Shown piece after piece: positions 23,421-35,500 of a DNA stretch of 64,000 nt (positions are counted from its first letter, which is position 1; every line of letters begins with the position of its first letter). The notes under the pieces were generated by a model. The model was not told the DNA's origin. It worked only from the letters and a program-made list of their open reading frames with translations, and ran no database searches. The translations under genes were made by a program, and so were the position numbers. The stretch comes from Paralvinella palmiformis. Its lineage: Eukaryota > Annelida > Polychaeta > Terebellida > Alvinellidae. The stretch is taken from the NCBI GenBank assembly GCA_025642065.1, contig JAODUP010000406.1, forward strand, positions 45,001 to 109,000, in the 5' to 3' direction.

Positions 23421-24599
23421 ACTAAAATTTATCTCTATGGTGACTTTATCTCTCAATTTTTCTCGTTAATTCCCACTCACCATGAATATAAATGTTTGTT
23501 AACTTTACCGATAAAGATAATATTTACCTGTCCTGTTAAACTAGTCTCCGAGTTAAGGTTAAAAAGACAGGAATCGTCAATTTAAAAATAATATAATTAT
23601 GCAAATCTCATAGTACATAAACGCGCACACAGATATCCCCACCCCAGCACACACGCACGCAGGCAGGGATAGAATTCGAGTTATTGCGGATTCCAGGTAA
23701 GACAACAATGAGCACCGTTGGGCCTAGTGCTGACATCTAGCGAATGTCTCCATTATAGTTCTGAATGGAAGTGGATAGCTCCTAGTTTTGCCGATTTCGC
23801 TTTCGTCAAAAACTCGAAAGTTGTGTTTCATTCATTGCTCCATCATTATGCAAATAATATATCCGAACGTCATGACCATCCCCCCCCTCACCTCCGTTCA
23901 CAAGCTCCAACTACACGGGTCGTGCTATCTACCACATCTTGACATTTGCTCGAGTTCGAAATTTCATTCTTGCCTCCTTTGGCTTCCAGTCCGACTCCTA
24001 CCTGTCGCTCTGGGATGTTTCATTAGCAAATCACAGGAAATCAATTGATTTTAGCTAGTCGAACTCAGAATGAAGCAGAGGTTTGTATCGATGGACTCGA
24101 AATGTTCTGATATAATAGGTTTCTTTTGAACCGGAGCAAATTACTGCTGAATATAAACTGTGCATGGTGTCAAAGTGGTTAACTTGTATGTGTATCTGCT
24201 GTTCATTGGATCACATTCAATTTCTGTTTACTTTTGTAGGTACTTCCGCTTTCTGTGTGTAGCCTAAATGCTTCCACTTCCCTGTGAACGTAAAGCATTT
24301 GTCAATTACGAAAAGCAGATTGTCTGGCCCGCGCAGGTCGACCAATAACCAATTATAAATATTTATAGTGTGTGGGGGTGGGGTAGAGTTTCATATATAA
24401 CTAAATATAGATTTAGTTATGTACATATTTCTTGATTTTTAAAGATATTTGGATGTTCCTGCTCTGAGCCAGCGCCATCATATATATATGGTTTTGGTCT
24501 TGTTGTTCGGCTTAATCAGCACAGCCTCTATGTTGGAGTGGTTGAAGAACCCCCTCCCCCACCATTCACAGGGGAGCAGTACGGAAATATGGAACAGAA
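23419..24599. other. No gene supported
   Basis: Unremarkable intergenic DNA. Around 23960-24020 a plus-strand frame gives LLWLPVRLLPV, reminiscent of the LHWLPV box in LINE reverse-transcriptase C-termini, but too short to call. Confidence 0.4.
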
Positions 24600-24842
24600 A
24601 TACCCTGAGGGTGGTCACTGCCAGAGTGTTTTACGTCCTCAGTGGGTTTAGCGTCCCCCTTTATTTTAAATAATTCAGTGGAGACGGCAGCGCCATTTAA
24701 CGTGGTCAGCCACCCACGATATAGTGAGCAATTAAGTGAGAAATTAATCCCTGGAAAAGTTTCGACCTCTTGCGGGGTTCGAACCTGTGACCGTTGACAC
24801 CGAGTGCCGGTGCTTAACCGCTAGGCCACCGGAACTCACTGT
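24600..24842 (-). mobile_element. tRNA-derived SINE, family B
   Basis: Minus-strand copy of the element at 9338-9545: CCGGTGGCCTAGCGGTTAAG (box A), GGTTCGAACCC (box B), and a shared body through GGCGCTGCCGTCTCC to a GGGGACGCTAAACCC-like end. Confidence 0.8.
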
Positions 24843-24843
24843 C

Positions 24844-24844
<1 letters not shown>

Positions 24845-24875
<31 letters not shown>

Positions 24876-25022
24876 AGTGAGTGAGTGAGTGAGTGAGTGA
24901 GTGAGTGAGTGAGTGAGTGAGTGAGTGAGTGAGTGAGTGAGTGAGTGAGTGAGTGAGTGAGTGAGTGAGTGAGTGAGTGAGTGGAAGTAGGACTAGTAGT
25001 ATTAGTGGTAGTAGTAGTAGTG

Positions 25023-25056
<34 letters not shown>

Positions 25057-25085
25057 GACTAGTAGTAATCGTAGTGGTAGTTCGT
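24845..25085. repeat. (AT)n, (GAGT)n and (GTA)n arrays
   Basis: AT run (24844-24871), GTGA tetranucleotide array of about 112 bp (24874-24985), then GTA/GTG triplets to 25080. The Ser-Leu-Thr-His ORF is spurious. Confidence 0.95.
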
Positions 25086-25099
25086 CTATCAAACTCTTT

Positions 25100-25350
25100 C
25101 TTCTGGAGAACCTTCATATCTATTTTCCATGCTTTCTTTAGCACCCAAGCCCAGAGAACTCCGTTCATCTGGCTTTCACTTGTCGTCTGTTTCCGGGGTT
25201 AAAACTCATACTGGGACTCGTGCTTTTCCAGTTGCTGTCCCTACTATTTGGAGTTCATTCCCTGAAGAGGTTAAGTCATCAAATAGCATAGTTTCTTTCC
25301 GTCACCATTTGAAAATTCAAATTTTCAGACTTGCTTATCCATCCTAAGTT
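25100..25350 (+). pseudogene. C-terminal fragment of a non-LTR retrotransposon reverse transcriptase
   Basis: The plus-strand frame to the stop at 25347 gives THTGTRAFPVAVPTIWSSFP followed by EEVKSSNSIVSFRHHLKIQI and FRLAYPS. This matches the usual C-terminal signature of CR1/L2-like reverse transcriptases (G-x-R-S-F-x-x-A-x-P-x-x-W-N-x-L-P, then S-x-x-x-F-K-x-x-L-K-x-x-L-F). Only the 3' end remains. Confidence 0.7.
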
Positions 25351-25530
25351 TCCACTGCATCCGATCATTTGTTGATGAATTTTGCATCGTACATTGACTA
25401 TGGGATTGTCCAATCCCTATTCGAGGATATTGGCGCCATAGAAGTTTTGTTATTACTAATTATGTATATGTGCAGCAGTAGGAGCAGTCTATAATACTTT
25501 GTTTACTTTTTACCCGTTATTCTAGTTTAT

Positions 25531-25680
25531 CCCAGGGCGCCTCTGTGATCTAGCCGTAGCGTGTTGGACCACAGATCACTACCATCCGTGTTCGAATCTC
25601 GACGTGGGCGTATCTGAAGGTCGTTTAATCTATGACTTCGCTTCATTACCTTAGAGGGTCGCTCGGACCAATTTTTATTA
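25531..25680 (+). mobile_element. SINE family A, 5' part (split by an insertion)
   Basis: GGGCGCCTCTGTGATCTAGC head, box B TGTTCGAATCTC, GGGCGTATCTGAAGG body, ending abruptly at GGTCGCTCGGACCA. The missing tail continues at about 26004. Confidence 0.8.
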
Positions 25681-25754
25681 TTATACCAAACTTATAAACC
25701 ACTCTTTTCATACTTAAAGTCTGTACAAAAGCGCTGTACATAAACTTATGGGAA

Positions 25755-25823
<69 letters not shown>

Positions 25824-26003
25824 ACTGACTAAGAAAAAGAAAAAAGAAATTAAACACCAAAATGGCTGGAGAACAAATGCGTTTTCGGCAACTTCTTTAA
25901 AATGTTCAGTATTTTGGATTCACGAATGTGAGCTGGCATCCCATAGCTTGGCTGCTTTTCTTTCACCATAGCTAGATGTTCTAACCCTTGGAACCACCAA
26001 TGT
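25681..26003. mobile_element. Insertion inside a SINE, containing an (AT)n tract
   Basis: About 323 bp separate the two halves of one SINE A copy. The insert holds a CTGTACAAAAGCGCTGTACA palindromic block near 25721 and a long AT run (25760-25820). No ORF is seen. Confidence 0.5.
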
Positions 26004-26054
26004 CACTGTTTAGCCTATCATGTGCACAAAAGTGACCGTAAATCATCAATCATC
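26004..26054 (+). mobile_element. SINE family A, 3' tail (second half of split copy)
   Basis: GTTTAGCCTATCATGTGCAC then AAAAGTGACCGTAAATCATC and the ATC-rich end, the part missing from 25531-25680. Confidence 0.75.
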
Positions 26055-26299
26055 TAATTTATCTCAGAGATGGAGACTACATACTGTCATTCAATGTCAA
26101 TGAACCCATTTCATTAGGGCCACAAACCTACACTTCTCACTCTAACAATCATAACGTCCAGTCAAGTTTATTTCTGAGTTCGCTGTATGAACTTAAGCTA
26201 TCGAAATTTTAAAAATGGGAATATCAGAAGCATAACCAGTGTAAATCATTTTGGGGGAACTTTTTGCATTGAAGGTATTATTATTATTAATGTTGTTAT

Positions 26300-26467
26300 T
26301 GTTGTTATTGTTGTCATTGTTGCAATTTTTGTAGTCCTGCCACCTAGCGAACACGGATTCTTGCTGCCATCTAGCGGGCTATGGCTGAACGAACAAACTG
26401 TCATGTCGACTTCCGTTTCTTCCTACGGTGAGGAGGCGAGCAAAGAGTGGTAAAAACATCAGCGAAA
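26300..26467 (+). promoter_or_regulatory. OGA promoter-proximal region
   Basis: Directly upstream of the OGA start. Two CTCF-like sites (26339-26350 GCCACCTAGCGA and 26366-26377 GCCATCTAGCGG), an ETS-like ACTTCCG (26409-26415) and a YY1-like AAAATGGCGG overlapping the ATG. No TATA box is obvious, consistent with a CpG-type housekeeping promoter. The exact transcription start cannot be read. Confidence 0.45.
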
Positions 26468-26540
26468 ATGGCGGATTGCGTCGACGCCAGCCGGGCGTCA
26501 TCGTCTGCCAAGAATGCGTTCCTCTGTGGAGTTTGCGAAG
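26468..26540 (+). CDS. OGA: OGA exon 1
   Basis: The start ATG is in good context (purine at -3, G at +4). It encodes [20 protein letters not shown] then GVCE, phase-1 donor GTAAAT at 26541. A short Ser/Ala-rich N-terminus leads straight into the GH84 domain. Confidence 0.9.
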
Positions 26541-29500
26541 GTAAATAGGGCGACTGTGTGCGGTGCCGTTCGGCGAGGACGGCGCCGTTTTAGCCCCGCG
26601 GCATGCTCGGTGGCTTTCTTAAAGGAATCCATCGCGGGTTGAGATGGTTGACATAAACTGCGTTGTGTCATCTGTCAGTGTGTCACTCCCAGCTGGCAAG
26701 GTTGCTACTGACCCAGTGGGTGCAGCATATTAAACATTTGGCTGTTTAGGATATTTTGTGTGGATGACTTCAGGCATTTGTAATATTGATAGTCACCTGG
26801 GCTTGGCTGCAGTGCTTATTCAAGTTATTTTATTCGGCTTAGGCTTAGCTTATTTTCTCATACCTTATTAATACCACTAGTGACTAGATCTAGTTACTAG
26901 AGGGCGTGGGGATATTACACAAAGAGAGTCTTATTTAAAGTGATAATCATGCAAGATTTAAATATGACCAGTTACAGCTATTACTCATCACATTCCTCTA
27001 ATCCCAATGCAGTAATTAACAGTTCCCAGTCTTATTTACCTAGATTTTCATAATCCGAGCGCGATTAGATTTTAAACATCAACTTTTTAGAGGGCATCTC
27101 TCGCATTTGTAATCTCAAACCTTTAGATTACTCATTTTTTATATCCATTGTACATTCAAATCGGACCCATACCTCCGTATGAAGGAGAAGAAGCTACTCA
27201 GCCCAGGTGTGACCAGTGGCATGAGTAAACAAACCAATCAGCAAATTTGTTTATATCCGTTAGCATCCCTGTATTCTGATAAATTGGGCAGACATGGGGG
27301 CAATTTTTGGCACTTGGCCATTGGAGAAGTGAGCCCCAAAGTTCACTTGCACCGTTTTTATACATGTATAGCATATAAGACAAATTTATGTTTTTAATGA
27401 AGTTTGATCATACAGTATGACCTATGCAAGCTGTACATAACATACCATTGTCTGTGTCTACCAGGCCAGGACACTGAATGGCCTAAATTGTGCCAATGTG
27501 TCGTTAAACAACATTCATCCATCATCATCCGTGTCTATCAGTTTGCTAAGATGATCGAATTCGCTTAAGAGCTTTTATAATCTTTCTTATTTTGCTGTGT
27601 TTATTTCCATTCTTGCTTGATGGCAGTATTTTTCACCCTATTATTGGTGGCTGTAAAGCAACGCCTAATTCCCTATGCGACATCTTACTACCACTGAGTC
27701 AGTACACAAAGTGAGTAGTTCGGTGGCATGTTCTGCTTTTTTCAATTTTGCCAATTCCATTTTTTACCTACTCCAATCACTGATTGTCTGCTGCTAGGAT
27801 ATGATGGCAAACGTTCTACACAGAAAATGTCCAGAAATAAAACAAATTGTTGAAGATATTCTGATAAAATGATAATATTACAACTGCCATATCCATTTTC
27901 GATATTATTATAAATGACCAAGAATGTATATTGAAGAAACAGTATGGGAAAGCCACTGCCTATACATATACTTTCGCTACGAATACGGCAATCCGCTAAT
28001 ACACCAGAAATGTGTTCTGTGAACTACCACATAGAACTTCTAATTTAATCTATTTTGTTTACAAAATCAGTCTTCTTTGAATAGAAATATACTAAATATC
28101 ACCTTATCTTTCATTTTCCTTTACTGACTGTTGGAATCGTAGAGTATTATCACCGGCAATGATTGTTAAAATATATAAACAAATCTGGCGTATGCACTAA
28201 AACAGAAGGGTGATCCAGACACTGCGATTAACGGGTGATGTTTACGACCCGGTTGTAGTAGTTTAAAATTCTGTCGCATACAGCATATATAGAATCTCAG
28301 TTTTAAGCTGAGATTCTGTATGCGAATCTGACAAAAAATGGAAAACATGTAAACGTATGAGTGTGATTCTATAGATCTATGTGCGACTGCATATGCCAAA
28401 TAACAGATGGTTGAATCCAGAATTTTACAATCCAGTCGTAAAATTTTGGATTCAAATGTCTGATTTGAGTGTCCAGGCAGGCTTTCACAAGAAAAATAGG
28501 TCAGCAGGTGAGATGGGTATCCGAAACACATAGACCAGATACCGCAATATGGTATATATACGCATGCCGTATATGTGGAATCTTGGTTTTAGGTGTAGAT
28601 ACGACTCACAGCCAGCTTTGCATCACAGATTATAAATATAGGAACGCAGCAGGATGAAACGCTTATTTTAATTGGTTTGCTCATCAGGCATGCGCGCACA
28701 CATATTTGGCGAATTATAGTCTCAAAAAGGCACTTGCCCAAACGGTCAAGTGATCGACAAACAGCACTAGCCCGACATGAAAATATACTTGTCTGGGAAA
28801 CCAATTTTTCTGGCCCTGATCCAGACACTGATGCCTACATGTAGAGAGAAAAAACACTTTTTCTAAACCATTATTAAGCTAACACGCATTACATTGTACC
28901 AGTAAATTCTATCGGGAAATTTTTTAAAACATCAATACAGTAAGTTAGAAAGGGATGTAAACAAGATAAGATAAGTTACTCAGACCATCTGTCATTCGTT
29001 GCGATGAGTCGTAATAAATGCCATTGACAGACAGCCACATGTATGTGGGATCATGTTTGTCATCTTCGCTGCTCAGTTTTGACCAGCAGGGAAAACATAC
29101 CAGTACAAATGCAAATTATTTCTGAATATATATCTTTATACGAGACCTTGTTAGACTGCCTCTGATTGATCAACAACACTGAAAATGTCTTGTAATAATC
29201 CACCAGTTACTCGCAATTATCAAAACTTGTTTACGGTTGACTATTGGTTTTAGATAGAATGCCATTTAAGATAATGGAGAATGTGCCTCCTTTTCATTTT
29301 AAGTGCATGTCATTGATGTTAACAGGCGATTTGTCCAGGATCTCCAGTGTATAGACCTACTTTCCATTATAAACATGGCTGCGTGAATATTCCCTGTAAA
29401 CTTCCGGTTTTCAGACACATGTTTCTCCCCATACATGCAGGGTTTCCCCTGCTATATAATGAGTGAGATGGCTAGCCTCGCTGATTTTCTGCACCGCAAA

Positions 29501-32500
29501 TACGTCAAAAGCGTTGACGCAATATTTTTCATCATCAGCAAGCGATACAAAATGATGCCAGAAAATCACTGTTAATTCTGCAACATCGCACATTTAGAAA
29601 GATTCCATATATGCTGATACGGAAAAGTGCTTAATTATAGCAATGACGATTGTATCAGTTGTTAGTAGATTGAGCACAGTGGCCGGGGATGGTAAGGTGG
29701 ACGACAAGACCAGAGTATTTGTAGCTGTATTCGATTTGTGGACAGCAATGTGATCTTTTTGCTGATTGACTTTTGAACACCTGACTTTTCTCCTTCCTGC
29801 TGTACATTCTGAATTCCAGGGAAGCTGTTATCGGCACCCTCCGGCCACTTGGAATGTGTTATTTTTTTAGGTTACTATAAGCGTTACACGTTTTTGTTAA
29901 TATTTTCTCATCACTAAACGATTCCTTTGAATGTTAGAATTTTACAAGTCATGTAGTGCGCAAGAGTAATGGAACATTTTATAGCAATTTCTCGTGAAAC
30001 TGAAGATGTTGCCTGGGTCATACCTTGAGTGTCGTACACCTCAAGTGTCATACACCTCCTGATGCTGGTTATGTGTTTCAGCACAAACCTGTAGCACTGT
30101 GGTTTCAATCCCAGCCTCCTTATGTCTGAGGGATGTTTCATTATCTCTGGATGCGCTTTCCTTGGAATGGCCCTCTCAGCACCAGTTTATAATTCCAACC
30201 TGTTTCCCAGATATAAAGATAGACAGTTCCACCGAGTCATGGCAGCGTTAAATCTATTTTGCATTGTAGTGAGCTAGTCAAGAAACCCTTCTGTGACATC
30301 TTGTATACCAAACTACACACCTTGTCACTGTGTATATGGAGCTTGTGGCTAGTGTCTAACATAATGGCTAATCATATACGATATGACCCTTCACCCAAAC
30401 GAATTTCTCTTTCCTAATACATTGCATATCTTTCTACAAGCGAGTCGGGAAGGACCCCAGAAACTCCTGCAGCCAACGAGCCTTATCCCCCACTGGATCA
30501 CACTGTCCTGTGCTTGCGTGACATTTCATCCATTCAGCACAACTGCTCATGCATCGTCCTATCGGATTAGGACACCGGATAAATGAATATTACCATCCAA
30601 CAGATGAAATACATGTCTCGGACATCAAATCGTAGGCTTGTTTTAACCCTGTTTCAGACTCTCACTAAGTATCTAATACTAGCATAATGAGTGATGATGA
30701 TGATTGATTGATGTTTTACGGCCACTTTTGTGCACAAGGTTGGCTAAATGGGCCGCTATCTAATACTAGCACGCATATTATCACTCGGCCTGCTGTATTA
30801 ACTAATTATAGCGGGCACCTCCATGGTCTAGCGGTAGCGTGTTGGACCACAGATCACTACCACCCGTGTTCGAATCTTGGCATGGGCATATCTGATGGTT
30901 GTTTCATCTTTGACTTTGTCTCATTACTTTTGGCGGTCGCTCGGCCCATTTAGCTTACCCTGTGCACAAAAGTGGCTGTAAAACATCAATCATCATATTA
31001 ATTAATTTTACTTTCGATTGGTAGAGTTGCCAGAAAAATATTTGTTATCAAATGAAAATAAATTATTATTCTTTCCCATGATTTGGTTATTACTGGTATA
31101 ATTTAGTTTGTTGTTTACATTACTCAGCACGTTGTTAATAACCAAATATAGTACAAATATCGTGGCTAGTAAATGTGGTTGGACGCCTCCTCTCCTTGCG
31201 GACAATTTAAAAACTCCCCCAATCTGGCCAGCAACTCCTCGTCTGCGTTGGTGACTATTAATATGATTGTATGATCTCACCGATTGCTGTCGGTGGGATC
31301 GCTAGAACGTTTCTGGCTATATATATAACATCGCCGTTAAGTTGTTAGCTTCAGGCTAGTGACCGTTCCAAAACACCAGCACGGGGCAAAACATGGGGTA
31401 ATCTTGTATTCATTTTGTGTGCTGTAATTTGTGGTCGTTTTTTAGCCTTTCGCAGTGAAAGCAAAATACACAGACTACAAAACATACGGTATACACTCAT
31501 CTGTGGTCTGATCCAAATGGTCAGACCTAGGACTTTATGGTATTGTGTTAAATGTTTTTAGAATATGTCCACTAAACATGAGTAAATATTAACATTTAGG
31601 TGGGTAATAACATATTCTGATATGTTTTAGGTTTCGGTCCAAACAAATGTCGCATTTTATAATAATCGGTCACTGCTGATCTCAGACTGGACTTCAGCAG
31701 TCAATCAAGCCCATCAAACAAGGTCGGTGAAACAAATGCTTTGATGATAAATTGGTTGTTGAATTACCTGTCGTGGTCGATTATCTGGTATTGTTTTTTT
31801 TCACTGGGCCAGTAATTTTGTTCTTCAGGCTTGTAAAAAGATTTCATCGCGATAGCAGATCTCAACTTTTAATAACCACTGGTCTGGGTTGGTGAGGTGA
31901 TGAAATATTTTCTGTGTTTAATCTGAATTGGGCTGCGAGAAGATTAATCGAGTGGTTATGTTCTCTTGCTGTTCGGTTCAGCAGTGAATTCACTTTCGTA
32001 AATAATCTTCATTGTAAACCATTATTATAGTGAAAAATTCTGTCTTTATAAGTGCACACCACAGTAATCACACACGCACACATTTATCTAGTAGTACAAG
32101 AAATGTAAATAATTGTAATTAAAAATGGGGCATTTGTATATGGACAGCACACACACACACACACATACATGTATTTATCGAATACAAAAACAAGATTAAT
32201 ATCTGATGATGGGTCACTGAGACTCAACAAAGGTCATAGGGTCATGGATGATGAGGTAAATAGAAGTGAAAATATTTATGATCGTGGAGATCATGAGAGT
32301 AATTACTCTGACCTAGTGCTATCATTGTGTGTGTGTGTGTGTGTTTTAACGCACACACACACACACAGTGAATGCTGTCCTATGCATGGGTTTTGGAAGG
32401 ATTTTTTAATGAGCAGATTGGTGGCTGTTTATTGTGTTGATCCCTGGGGATACGGTGTTTAGAATAGATCCACTTCATCCTCATACACATTATAAGGGAT

Positions 32501-35500
32501 AACACAAAAAGACACGATTGCGCCGATTCACTTTTGTATCCGTATAGTCGTAATATCTGTTGATGCCTGGTATAGCGGTCTATTGGAGTTCGCTGTACAG
32601 CCAAATACTTTTGACTTCAGCACTCGAGGTCTCTGTTCGGGTTTCCTCATCCTCAGTTCATATCAGTTAAGCCTCTATACCCACTGACCAGTCCAGCTTG
32701 GATGTCCCTAATGGAAGCCAAAGCTTCTGCTAACATAGCTCTCTGGGTCACTGAGACATACCAGCCACTCTCCCATGGCAAGGGATGGACATTGAAAATG
32801 CACGAAATTTGGACAGTGAGGGCGCGTCTTTTAAGTACTTATCAGTATCGTCATGACAACTGCTAACAATTAAGGCAACACGAATGGCTTTGCGTGTTTG
32901 GCACCCACCCGGGCCACAACGGGGCCCATTTCATCGACAGCCATGAGCCCCGGGGCCCACTTCGTGACAATCCTAGAATGAGCACTGGGTGGTCATTTGC
33001 TTAGGATAGTAATTCTCAAGCTGGTAGTGCTACCATGGGGGATGCTGTTGACAATTCATGAGTGATGATTAACACCTCACAAAATGGCGTATGTTTTCTG
33101 TTGAAACTTATTCAGTTGTACTAGCGCTTTGTTGTCATAAAACCTGTAAATGATGTCATTACATATGATTATGGTTAAAAAGTGATGCTCCCTTATTATT
33201 AAATACTGTTGTGTTGTTATTTATCAATAATGACCATCGCCTATTTACTGCTGACAGATGATCATGACAGAGCACTCTACGTTGTTTATTGTTCTGGATA
33301 GTTCATCCTCCAAAATAATATTTGGGGCACATTCGATGTGCAGCTGGCAGTGTACTACGTCACAGACCATCAGGAGTGGGAGCCACTGTGGTCTAGCGGT
33401 AGCGTGTTGAACCACAGATCACTACCACCCGGGTTCAAACATCGGCGTTGGCATATCTGAAGGTCGTTTCGTCTTTGATTTTGCTTCATTACTTTTGTAG
33501 GTCACTCGGTCCATTTAGCCTACTGTCTGAACAAAAGTGGCCGTAAAACATCAATCACAATCAATCATCACCCATCACGAGATAGTCTTCATTGTGATCA
33601 TGTCATATCGATAGGGAACAACTCTTGGACCATGTGTCCCCGGCCAGGTCAACTCCGTTACTAAGTGAAGCACCGATTTTGAACTAAAACTTCTACATTA
33701 CAGGTTTTTACGGCAAGCCGTGGACGACAGAGCAAAGGCGAGAATTATTTCTACGCATGAACCGAATGGGGATGACGACGTATCTGTACGCTCCGAAGGA
33801 CGACTATAAACATCGTTTGTGCTGGCGTGAGCTGTACTCTGCTGACGAGGCAGGTAAGTGTATGTAGACAGATAGATACCGTCATCCGTACCTGTAGCTA
33901 TTCAGAGTCAAACGAAAGCATCAGATGCGGTCTTTGCTGGGCTTCTTATGCAGAAATGGAATTGCCACCGTCCAACTTTTCAAATATTCTCGGTCTCCGG
34001 ATAGCTTAAAATGGGCCAATGTGTCATTAAGTAGCGTCCATCTTTCCGCTGCTCGACATTTACGACATTGACCATCCTACTGTTGGGAATTGTTTTGAAA
34101 GTTAATGGTGTTTTCTGGCACAGGTGATGTTACCTTTGAAAGTGGCTTATCTATATCAGTGTTCGAATTAAATTTCGCAATTTGTTTAAAGATTTTTTTT
34201 ACAATGATTTAATTCATGCAAATGAGATGTTAACGTTGAACAAATGCATGGGTTGATTTGACCCATGAGCAGAAAAAACGTCAAATGGTGTGGGTGTTTC
34301 ATCCAGCAATCGTTGTTCATAATCTGTCTTTTTTTTAAATATTTTGCAGAAGACATCCAAATTTTGATAGAAGCCGCTAAGCAAAACAACATCACATTTG
34401 TGTACGCTTTGTCACCCGGTTTGGACATCACATACTCGGATGAAGAAGATGTGAAACGTCTTCTGGATAAACTAGATCAGGTCAGAGTTCAGTCTTGCTA
34501 AGTCACTGATTTGTGTCATTGGTGTTGGTAGTATTATTATTTTGCAATCTTTTAAGGCCCTGATGCTTCTTCAAGATGAGCTGTCATATATGTTATCTCT
34601 TAGATGGAGGGATAGTCCATGATTCCGTTCAACTTCAGCCAATTTGTCTGAGAAATGGGAATAATTTATGGAGTTGCTCTGCAAATTAAACCAAACTATC
34701 ATGGGCTAGTACCAGAGAAATGTCCATCAACACATCCTGACTGGTTCAGAGAATGTTTGTAGATATAGGAACTGGTCAACGCCGTTCTAAATCGATCAAG
34801 CTCATCTTTAAACCTGGTGGAAAACAAATATTTTGTGACAAATCAGTCAGTTTGATTCACCTCATGTATTACATAAATGAACCGGTTTGATTCGCCTCAT
34901 CTGTTACATAAATGAATAGGTTTGATTCGCCTCATCTGTTACATAAATGAATCGGTTGGATTCGCCTCATCTGTGATTTAGATAATTCCTGCTATGGGCT
35001 GAGAATATTATTCAAAACTCTGGGTTTGTTTAGTGTCAGAACTGATGAAGCTACAAACTTTTGACTCCTTTGCCAGATACCCAGACGATCCAGCCCTCAT
35101 AAAGTGATACATCTTCAAAAGTTTCATATCTGCCATACGAACATTTCTAGAGGCAGCTATCATGGCTGGAGGAGGGGCTTGTAGTTCCTTTTGAAACTTG
35201 TATATCACCCAACGTAGGATCATTGCTTTGATGTAACTGGGGAGGGCCGGGGTTGATTGAGATTCAAATCATAGATTTTAATTATAGAATATCAATTATG
35301 CGGTCATAATTACTGTGTTTTGTGGTTTTTCAGAAGTTCTGTGGTGATTTCCTGATTTAAAATAAATAAATTGAGGAATTAAAACAATGGTTCACAGTAA
35401 ATGTAACATGTGAATAATTGTCTTCTATATTTAGAATTAGAATTGCCCATTTCATGCAAAAAAGCTCACCAACTTCTATTTATGACCATAGCTGTATATA

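Larger units (their letters stand above)
26541..33703 (+). other. OGA intron 1 (7.2 kb)
   Basis: The longest intron. It holds a SINE-like tail (27470-27535), a strong hairpin (28275-28324), a minus-strand SINE A tail (30700-30755), two full sense SINE A copies (30811-30997, 33378-33570) and two short CA/GT microsatellites (32150, 32327). No internal gene is seen. Confidence 0.8.
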
